Notes under the pieces: generated by a model
What the model saw: only the letters and a program-made list of their open reading frames with translations
Told to the model about the DNA's origin: nothing
Databases searched by the model: none
Translations under genes and position numbers: made by a program
Shown here: piece after piece, positions 7,583 to 12,128 of the stretch
Numbering within the stretch: position 1 is the first letter of the stretch
How the letters are laid out: each line of letters begins with the position of its first letter
Source: JAZKFT01 sp043760535
Lineage (GTDB): Bacteria; Bacteroidota; Bacteroidia; Chitinophagales; Chitinophagaceae
DNA length: 12,128 bases
NCBI GenBank assembly: GCA_043760535.1
Contig: JAYUOV010000179.1
Coordinates: 1 to 12,128, forward strand
Reading direction: 5' to 3'

Positions 7583-7597
7583 AAAGCCCGAGGCTTT
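7583..7597 (-). terminator. Terminator-like hairpin in the glycosyltransferase leader
   Basis: On the minus strand AAAGCC-TCG-GGCTTT is followed at once by two further T, giving a five-T run. It lies 28-42 bases before the GTG start of the glycosyltransferase and about 80 bases after its likely promoter, so it could act as an attenuator. The overlapping CGAG...CTCG pairing just upstream is a possible competing fold. The 6-bp stem is short. Confidence 0.35.
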
Positions 7598-7623
7598 AGG
7601 CTCGAAGCTGAACGCAAAAGCCA

Positions 7624-7672
7624 GATACCATTAAACAAATCAACTAATAAACCAATCAACTTAACTGGTATC
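7624..7672. repeat. Spaced inverted repeat GATACCA-TTAA / TTAACTGGTATC
   Basis: GATACCATTAA (7624-7634) and TTAACTGGTATC (7661-7672) are complementary apart from one extra base and flank a 26-base centre. The element lies in the divergent intergenic region between the putative glycosyltransferase promoter and its start. It could be an operator or a leader stem, and chance is not excluded. Confidence 0.4.
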
Positions 7673-7675
7673 GGT

Positions 7676-7683
7676 CAAAAGTA
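7676..7683 (-). promoter_or_regulatory. Bacteroidota -7 element for the glycosyltransferase
   Basis: On the minus strand TACTTTTG matches the Bacteroidota -7 consensus TAnnTTTG exactly. The -33 position about 19-21 bases upstream is only TTTAA, which is weak. Transcription from here would give a 5' leader of about 110-115 bases containing the inverted repeat and the terminator-like hairpin. Confidence 0.4.
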
Positions 7684-7734
7684 TAACTTAGCCACCATTA
7701 ATTAAATTTCACTTTTACTACTTACCCAAGGCCA

Positions 7735-8463
7735 ATGCAGTTGATTGATTCGATACGTTTTCACCCCAATTGGATACATGCATTTATTAGCCCTGTGTAT
7801 TTTATAAGGCGGCCGCTGTACACATTTATAAAAAATTATGCGCCGCAAATGAAAGGTAATTTGGCTGATATTGGTTGCGGCAGCAAGCCTTACCGTAATT
7901 TTTTTTGTGGGTTAGGTACTTATACCGGTTATGATATGGCTAACGAGGGCCATAGCCATGCCCATGAAAATATAGATGTGCTCTTTGATGGTAAAAATAT
8001 TCCGGCAGCAGATGCAGCTTACGATTGTGCCATAAGCAGCGAAGTGCTGGAGCATGTTTTTTGGCCGGCCGAATGGCTAACGGAAATCAACCGGATTCTA
8101 AAACCCGGTGGCCAGTTTTTACTTACTTGCCCCTTTATGTTTTACGAGCATGAGGTGCCCAACGATTATGGCCGGTATTCTAGTTATGGATTAAAGCACT
8201 TATTACAGCAGCATGGGTTCGAAATAATGGTGCAGCAAAAGGCGGCTCCCGGCCTGCAATGCGTATTGCTGCAATGGAACATATTGTGGTGGAAGACTTT
8301 TGAGAACATATTACCAAAACCCATTGCATTTGCCCTGGCATGGTTATTTTTCTTCCCGGCCAATATGGTTGGGCTGCTGCTTGGCTGGCTTTGGAAAAGC
8401 AATCATCGATTTTATGCTGGTAATATGGTGTTGTGTAAAAAAATAACAGAAGTAAAAAAATGA
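7735..8463 (+). CDS. Class I SAM-dependent methyltransferase
   Basis: A 242-residue Methyltransf_11-type enzyme that would move a methyl group from S-adenosylmethionine to an unknown acceptor. Motif I is ADIGCGSKPY (44-53), the SAM-binding Gly-rich loop. An acidic post-I turn follows in YTGYD (63-67), then ISSEVLEHV (100-108) and RILKPGGQFLLTCPF (120-134), the usual motif III and beta-5. A HEVPNDYGRYSSYGL segment (139-153) is common in small sugar/lipid-linked methyltransferases. Residues 193-220 are strongly hydrophobic (FALAWLFFFPANMVGLLLGWLW), suggesting membrane attachment. ATG at 7735 is the only early start. Its stop TGA overlaps the next gene's ATG (ATGA), so the two are translationally coupled. 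The context suggests methylation of a cell-surface glycan or its lipid carrier. Confidence 0.9.
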   Translation: MQLIDSIRFHPNWIHAFISPVYFIRRPLYTFIKNYAPQMKGNLADIGCGSKPYRNFFCGLGTYTGYDMANEGHSHAHENIDVLFDGKNIPAADAAYDCAISSEVLEHVFWPAEWLTEINRILKPGGQFLLTCPFMFYEHEVPNDYGRYSSYGLKHLLQQHGFEIMVQQKAAPGLQCVLLQWNILWWKTFENILPKPIAFALAWLFFFPANMVGLLLGWLWKSNHRFYAGNMVLCKKITEVKK

Positions 8464-9761
8464 GCATTGTACAATATATCGCTCCCGTTTTTTACATGCT
8501 GCTGCTGGCTTTTATACTAACACGTATTAAATGGCTGCAACAGGCTGGCTTTACTAAAAAGTGGGTCGTACTGTTTTTTGCAGCCAAATGCCTTGCCGGA
8601 TTTGCGTACAATTTTGTGGCACTGCATTACATACCCAACCGTGGCGATATTTGGCCATTTTTCGAAGATGGCCTTACCTTATACCATAGTTTTTTACAAT
8701 CCCCAAAAGCCTTTTTCGAAACCTGGTCGCAAAGTTTTGGGTACAATGGTGTAAGTGTGCTCAGCACCGATTCGAGCCTGGCCCGTTCTGCGTTTGAGGT
8801 TATTAAAACCCTTCATTTTCTACTTAATTTTTTAACCTTTGGCAGCCTTGCCGGCAATACGGTTATTTTTAATTTTTTGGCAGTATTGTGCTTTTTTAAG
8901 TTCTGGAAATTTTTAAAAATGCAACTGGGTTCTCAAGGCATTATTGCCGGACTTATCTTTTTTCTGCTGCCATCCATGTTTTTCTATTCAGCTGGTATTT
9001 TAAAAGAAGGGATGGTAATTTCTTTATTGTGTTTGCTCGTTCCGCTTTCGCATACAGTAATAACAAACAGGTTCTCTTTTAAAACAGCAGTACAATGGTT
9101 TTTGGTTTTCGCCCTGCTGGTTATTTTGAAATTTTTTGTAGCTGCCCTGTGGCTGTTTTGTATGGCTGCTTGGTGGCTGATGGTTTTTTTTCGCCAAAGG
9201 CAATGGCTTGTATTATTGGCTTCGATTACGGTGGCAGTAGTTTGTTTTTTTTACAGCCATTACATAACACCTTCGTTACATTTTCCTGGTTATTTGGTAA
9301 AAAGGCAACAAGAGTTTTTGGCCTTGCCTGCGGCATCGGCTTTGCCAGTAAAAATTTTAAACGAAACGCCGAATAGTTTTGTATATGCTTTGCCCACTGC
9401 TTGTAACCATGTACTTTTAAAACCACTACCCGGCGAAGGCGGCAAAAGCATGTACTTAATTTTTTCTGCCGAAATGCTTTTGTTTTGGCTTGGATTCTTT
9501 TACGTAGTACGGAAGCGAAATAAAGAGCATTTACCGGCTCAAAACATATCCATGGCCAACATATTTCTGCTTTTTGCCTTGCTTAATTTAATGGTAATTG
9601 GCCTTATTGTACCCAATATGGGTGCTATTATACGGTATCGCAGCATCTTTTTCCCGTTTTTAGCATTGGCAGCTATTGTGCTCACTAGCTGGCAACCAAA
9701 TGCTGGTAAAATCTACAGCCGTACTTTAAAAATGGTTTGTAAAGATGTGGCAGTAAATTAA
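8460..9761 (+). CDS. Multi-pass membrane protein, GT-C/polysaccharide type
   Basis: A 433-residue integral membrane protein that I do not recognise at family level. About ten hydrophobic spans are visible, including 5-21, 36-55, 119-150, 160-178, 184-198, 212-240, 248-265, 331-350, 367-386 and 393-409. A loop after the second span has GDIWPFFEDGLTLY (62-75), with acidic residues where GT-C enzymes keep catalytic Asp/Glu. FFLLPSMFFYSAGILKEG (167-184) resembles the PSxxFWSxxxxKE segment of Bacteroidota GT-C-like and O-antigen-related proteins. The C-terminal IIRYRSIFFPFLALAAI (390-406) resembles their last span. A lipid-linked sugar transferase or polymerase is therefore plausible but unproved. 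It overlaps the methyltransferase by 4 bases. Its stop codon lies only 14 bases from the end of the convergent doxX-family gene, with no terminator visible between them. Confidence 0.88.
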   Translation: MSIVQYIAPVFYMLLLAFILTRIKWLQQAGFTKKWVVLFFAAKCLAGFAYNFVALHYIPNRGDIWPFFEDGLTLYHSFLQSPKAFFETWSQSFGYNGVSVLSTDSSLARSAFEVIKTLHFLLNFLTFGSLAGNTVIFNFLAVLCFFKFWKFLKMQLGSQGIIAGLIFFLLPSMFFYSAGILKEGMVISLLCLLVPLSHTVITNRFSFKTAVQWFLVFALLVILKFFVAALWLFCMAAWWLMVFFRQRQWLVLLASITVAVVCFFYSHYITPSLHFPGYLVKRQQEFLALPAASALPVKILNETPNSFVYALPTACNHVLLKPLPGEGGKSMYLIFSAEMLLFWLGFFYVVRKRNKEHLPAQNISMANIFLLFALLNLMVIGLIVPNMGAIIRYRSIFFPFLALAAIVLTSWQPNAGKIYSRTLKMVCKDVAVN

Positions 9762-9775
9762 TATACACTAACGGC

Positions 9776-10219
9776 TTACTTTTTTCCAATTAAACCATCC
9801 AAACTCCATTTGCCTGGGCCGGTAAATAACAACGTCACATAGGTCATCATGTAATAAAACACATCGTTCATGTGTAGGCCGTTGTCGCCTTTCTGTATTA
9901 TTTCAAACTTGTTCATGGTTACAAAAATGAAGCCCATACAGATAATTAATGGTATGGTAGCCAGCCTTGTAGCCAGGCCAAGTATCAATAACACACTACA
10001 AAACAGCTCTGCAAAAATGGTAAGCCCAAGCGAAACCTTGCCTCCAAGGCCTAAAAAGTTTACATCTTTTACCCAAAAATCGGAGCCAGACTGTACGGTA
10101 AAATCAACCATTTTTTGGTAACCATAAATGCCCATTAAAACCCCAATTAAAACCCTGATGATTAACAGGGCTGCATTAAGGCCTGTTTGGCTGTATCCTG
10201 TACTAAATATTTTTTTCAT
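9776..10219 (-). CDS. DoxX family membrane protein
   Basis: A 147-residue four-helix inner-membrane protein of the DoxX family. Family members are found with thiosulfate:quinone or other redox systems, but most bacterial copies have no proven role. Spans are at about 15-35, 58-82, 84-103 and 120-137. Family marks are LLIIRVLIGVLMGIYGYQKM (18-37), the start with G-x-x-K/Q, FAELFCSVLLILGLATRLATIP (69-90, helix 2 Glu and the G-x-x-TR turn) and the second-half H/N-rich loop KGDNGLHMND (110-119). The length is typical. ATG at 10219 begins a Lys-rich N-terminus. A 16-bp AT palindrome ends 5 bases before the start. No neighbouring redox partner is seen, so its job here is open. Confidence 0.88.
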   Translation of the reverse strand: MKKIFSTGYSQTGLNAALLIIRVLIGVLMGIYGYQKMVDFTVQSGSDFWVKDVNFLGLGGKVSLGLTIFAELFCSVLLILGLATRLATIPLIICMGFIFVTMNKFEIIQKGDNGLHMNDVFYYMMTYVTLLFTGPGKWSLDGLIGKK

Positions 10220-10224
10220 ATTTT

Positions 10225-10240
10225 TAATTTTATAAAATTA
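10225..10240. repeat. Perfect 16-bp palindrome before doxX
   Basis: TAATTTTATAAAATTA is a perfect palindrome ending 5 bases before the doxX-family start codon. It could be a repressor site, but it contains only A and T, and one such palindrome is not unexpected by chance in 12 kb of AT-rich DNA. Confidence 0.35.
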
Positions 10241-10270
10241 AGGTTCATCGTGTAAGTAATTTAAAAGCCG

Positions 10271-10371
10271 TGGTCGGCTTACTTACCAGTCACTGCCACC
10301 ATGGTGGACTTACTTACCAGCCACTGCCACCGTGGTCGGTATCCTCACTAACCACAAACAACAGCCACTGC
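10271..10371. repeat. 31-bp tandem repeat between thiL and doxX
   Basis: Two adjacent 31-base units (10271-10301 and 10302-10332) agree at 27 positions and share CTTACTTACCAG and CACTGCCACC. A third, degraded unit (10333-10371) keeps TGGTCGG, CTCACTAACCA and CAGCCACTGC. The unit junction contains the 12-bp palindrome CCACCATGGTGG. The array starts right after the thiL stop on the minus strand and fills the 3' side of that gene. Its GC content is higher than that of its surroundings. Confidence 0.75.
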
Positions 10372-10372
10372 A

Positions 10373-11395
10373 TTATATGTGCTTCCAGCCCTGCGCCACC
10401 AATGCATGTTTGTTACCGCCCTTTGTTATCAGCGTTGGTTTTTCGGCGGCTTCGGTTATATAGCCAATTACACTTATCTGTTCGTTAAAGGTTATTTTAT
10501 CGTAATCTTCCTGCTTCATGGTAAAGAGCAGTTCGTAATCTTCGCCCCCGTTGAGGGCACACATGGTAGGGTCTAGTTCTAACTTGTAAGCGTATTGCCG
10601 GCTATCGTCGTGGATGGGTAGTTTGTCTTCGTACACAATGGCACTGCAGTTGCTTTGTTTGCAAATGTGGAGTATTTCGCTGCTGAGGCCATCGCTAATG
10701 TCCAGCATACTCGTAGGCTGTATGTCGTTCTTTTCCAAAAACTCAATAATGTCTTTCCGGGCTTCGGGTTTTAATAAACGGCCAACAATGTAATCCTGGC
10801 CTTCCAGGTCGGGCTGTATCTGTGGATTTTCAAGGTAAATTTTCTTTTCCCGTTCCATTAAAGTAAGGCCGAGAAATGCACCGCCGAGGAAACCGGTTAC
10901 GCACAACAGATCATTTACCTGTGCACCGCTGCGGGTTACAAATTTGTTGGGTGTTACTTCGCCCAAAGCGGTTACACTGATGATTAAGCCCTTGTTGCTG
11001 GTAGAAGTATCGCCGCCAATCAGATCCACATTGTACTTTTCACAGGCGGCATATATGCCTTCGTACAATTCGTCCAATGCTTCCAGGCTAAAGCGGTTGC
11101 TAAAGGCAATGCTTACCGTTATTTGTGTAGGCGTGGCATTCATGGCGTAAATATCGCTTAGGTTTACCACCACACTTTTATAGCCTAAATGTTTCAGCGG
11201 CGTGTACATCAGATCAAAGTGGATGCCTTCTATCAACAGGTCGGTGCTGATAACGGTTTGCTTACCAAAATGATCGATAACGGCACCATCATCACCCACA
11301 CTTAATATGGTACCGGCCTGTTTGGTTTCGTTATTTTGGGTAAGATGATCGATAAGACCAAATTCGCCGAGGTCGGCTATTTCTGTACGCTCCAT
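10373..11395 (-). CDS. thiL: Thiamine-phosphate kinase ThiL
   Basis: A 340-residue cytosolic kinase that makes thiamine diphosphate from thiamine phosphate with ATP, the last step of thiamine biosynthesis. It belongs to the AIRS/PurM-like ATPase fold. Order of motifs: SVGDDGAVI (32-40, metal/ATP acids D35-D36), STDLLIEGIHF (50-60), GYKSVVVNLSDIYAMNATP (71-89), DLIGGDT (124-130), VTGFLGGA (166-173), MLDISDGLSSE (230-240, conserved DxSDG) and LNGGEDYELLF (281-291). All key acidic residues are present and the length is normal. ATG at 11395 gives MERTEIADLGEFGLI, the usual N-terminus. No other thiamine genes are in view. A 33-bp heptamer repeat lies 13-45 bases before the start and the 31-bp tandem repeat follows the stop. 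Confidence 0.97.
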   Translation of the reverse strand: MERTEIADLGEFGLIDHLTQNNETKQAGTILSVGDDGAVIDHFGKQTVISTDLLIEGIHFDLMYTPLKHLGYKSVVVNLSDIYAMNATPTQITVSIAFSNRFSLEALDELYEGIYAACEKYNVDLIGGDTSTSNKGLIISVTALGEVTPNKFVTRSGAQVNDLLCVTGFLGGAFLGLTLMEREKKIYLENPQIQPDLEGQDYIVGRLLKPEARKDIIEFLEKNDIQPTSMLDISDGLSSEILHICKQSNCSAIVYEDKLPIHDDSRQYAYKLELDPTMCALNGGEDYELLFTMKQEDYDKITFNEQISVIGYITEAAEKPTLITKGGNKHALVAQGWKHI

Positions 11396-11407
11396 TATTC
11401 TTTATTT

Positions 11408-11440
11408 ACGATTTACGATTTGGAATTTACGATTTGTTTC
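11408..11440. repeat. 33-bp heptamer boundary repeat, copy 1
   Basis: The plus strand ACGATTTACGATTTGGAATT followed by TACGATTTGTTTC is made of 7-base units near GATTTAC. It matches copy 2 (11854-11886) at 32 of 33 bases in the same orientation. It lies between the four-helix-bundle gene and thiL and would be in the thiL 5' leader. Confidence 0.85.
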
Positions 11441-11481
11441 ATTTCAGAAATTACAATTAGTTTAAAAACCAGTTATTCTAG

Positions 11482-11845
11482 TTAGAATGTATTGTTATTT
11501 GCTCTCAGTGTCTTTAGGCTTGCTACTATATTGGATAGCAATTCATTGTCTTCTTTGTGCAATTCCAATATTTTTTGATTGAAGGTGGGGTTAAACTCCA
11601 GAATTAATTCAAGAAAGAAAAGGGTTTCATCTAATTCTTCCTCAACTATTTTAAATTTAATAATAAAATCGGCTGTAGATTTTCCTCGTAATGCTGCCCT
11701 ATAGTTGGCTGCTGAACTAGAAGAACATCTTATGATTTGATTGGTATAATTTTTATTAAAGAATATTATAAGGCAGTAAAAACGTTTGCCTTCCAACCTC
11801 AACAGCAAATTGCTTAATCCTTTCTCTCAACTCTTGTTTAGTCAT
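11482..11845 (-). pseudogene. Four-helix-bundle (S23/IVP-like) protein, frameshifted
   Basis: This encodes a small helical-bundle protein of the S23/23S rRNA intervening-sequence family (PF05635), whose cellular role is unknown; diversity-generating-retroelement Avd proteins are relatives. ATG at 11845 opens MTKQELRERIKQFAVEVGRQ and continues to LLPYNIL, then hits TAA at 11756-11758. The rest continues in the +1 frame: NKNYTNQIIRCSSSSAANYRAA, then GKSTADFI, KIVEEELDETLFFLELILEF and NELLSNIVASLKTLRANNNTF, all family hallmarks (ANYRAA, IVEEExDET). Joined, they give about 119 residues, the normal family length. One extra base explains the break, so it is a pseudogene, a sequencing error or a +1 frameshift gene (see findings). 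The second frame alone has only a TTG start at 11808 with an atypical N-terminus, so I do not favour it as an independent gene. Nearly identical 33-bp repeats lie on both sides. Confidence 0.8.
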
Positions 11846-11853
11846 TTTAATTA

Positions 11854-11886
11854 ACGATTTACGATTTGGGATTTACGATTTGTTTC
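11854..11886. repeat. 33-bp heptamer boundary repeat, copy 2
   Basis: The plus strand ACGATTTACGATTTGGGATT followed by TACGATTTGTTTC differs from copy 1 at one base. It ends 8 bases upstream of the four-helix-bundle ATG (11845). With copy 1 it brackets that gene as a direct repeat 446 bases apart. Confidence 0.85.
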
Positions 11887-11976
11887 GATTCAAACCTACC
11901 ATGTTGAGGGGTAATTGGGTACTTTTTTAACTCAACGACACCACAGCTCTACTACTAATTACGAATCATTCGGAAT

Positions 11977-12014
11977 AAACAAATCGTAATTCGTAATTCT
12001 TAAATCGTAAATCC
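11977..12014. repeat. Heptamer boundary repeat, inverted copy
   Basis: The plus strand AAACAAATCGTAATTCGTAA followed by TTCTTAAATCGTAAATCC is the reverse-complement form of the family. It shares AAACAAATCGTAA exactly with the complement of copy 2 and so makes an inverted pair with it across a 90-base loop. It overlaps the last codons and stop of the phosphatase gene. Confidence 0.7.
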
Positions 12015-12128
12015 AGAGTGTTCATTATTCAGAGCACTTAATAACTCATCATGAATAAAACCATTACTAGCCACAATATGCGGCTGATACGGGTCGTAAT
12101 AATTGCCTTTAAAATCGGTTACTTTTCC
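12000..12128 (-). CDS. Inositol monophosphatase family protein, C-terminal end (partial)
   Basis: Only the last 42 codons lie in the window; the gene enters from the right edge. The reading GKVTDFKGNYYDPYQPHIVA then SNGFIHDELLSAL matches the C-terminal block of inositol-monophosphatase-family proteins (SuhB/IMPase/CysQ), where GGxVTDFxG precedes a hxxSNGxIHxEhL ending. These enzymes use Mg2+ to remove phosphate from inositol-1-phosphate or related small molecules. The metal-binding motifs lie outside the window, so the subfamily cannot be decided. The final GFTI and the TAA stop (12000-12002) are encoded by the heptamer repeat at 11977-12014, so the natural C-terminus seems to have been replaced or extended by repeat sequence. 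Confidence 0.75.
   Translation of the reverse strand, partial: GKVTDFKGNYYDPYQPHIVASNGFIHDELLSALNNEHSGFTI

Noticed and set aside
9095..9376. 93-codon frame on the plus strand
   Set aside because: Alternative frame inside the GT-C-like gene, whose own frame shows proper membrane spans and family segments.
10270..10488. 72-codon frame on the plus strand across the tandem repeat
   Set aside because: Its repeat-like peptide comes from the 31-bp tandem units and then runs antisense into thiL; no start signal or family features.
11475..11488. Short palindrome ATTCTA-GT-TAGAAT over the four-helix-bundle stop
   Set aside because: Six-base AT-rich arms are expected by chance and there is no T-tract.
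11408..12014. CRISPR array or phage attachment sites
   Set aside because: Repeats are internally periodic, unevenly spaced and in mixed orientation, and no spacers, cas genes or integrase are present.

Overview
The window looks like a chromosomal segment of a Bacteroidota bacterium, most likely of the Chitinophagaceae type. The evidence is the moderately AT-rich DNA, the lack of clear Shine-Dalgarno sequences before most genes, a YebC-family protein with the Bacteroidota-style N-terminus (MGRIFEVRKH...), secreted and membrane proteins typical of that phylum, and one good match to the Bacteroidota -7 promoter element (TAnnTTTG). The genus is a guess.

Layout. At the left end, two plus-strand genes encode an unrecognised membrane protein (205-1326, non-ATG start) and a secreted amidase-signature hydrolase (1373-3028). 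A gap of about 740 bases follows. It holds the frameshifted wreck of a lysophospholipase-like alpha/beta hydrolase (about 3083-3467), a long 18-bp-stem inverted repeat (3494-3566) and little else. Three minus-strand genes come next: a YebC/TACO1 translation or regulatory factor (3770-4492), a cationic amino-acid-type APC permease (4727-6220) with a good terminator after it, and a GT4 glycosyltransferase (6416-7555, GTG start). Divergent from the glycosyltransferase is a tightly coupled plus-strand pair: a SAM-dependent methyltransferase (7735-8463) and a multi-pass membrane protein of GT-C/polysaccharide type (8460-9761, ATGA overlap). These three probably serve cell-surface glycan synthesis. 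The right end is all minus strand: DoxX-family protein (9776-10219), thiamine-phosphate kinase ThiL (10373-11395), a frameshifted four-helix-bundle (S23/IVP-like) gene (11482-11845) and the C-terminal end of an inositol-monophosphatase-family protein (12000-12128, running off the window).

Non-coding structure. The most distinctive feature is a family of AT-rich repeats built from a heptamer close to GATTTAC. They sit directly at gene boundaries: before yebC, after the glycosyltransferase, before thiL, before the four-helix-bundle gene and over the stop codon of the phosphatase. Two 33-bp copies differing at one base flank the four-helix-bundle gene as direct repeats, so that gene looks like a cassette. 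An unrelated ATGCAAATG-type repeat lies at 6321-6366, and a 31-bp tandem repeat lies between thiL and doxX.

I see no defence island, CRISPR array, rRNA or tRNA, or intact transposase. Most genes are ordinary housekeeping or envelope functions. The items most worth following are the repeat-flanked frameshifted four-helix-bundle cassette, its boundary-hugging repeat family, and the inverted repeat at 3494-3566, which is inferred to act as RNA or as a mobile element.
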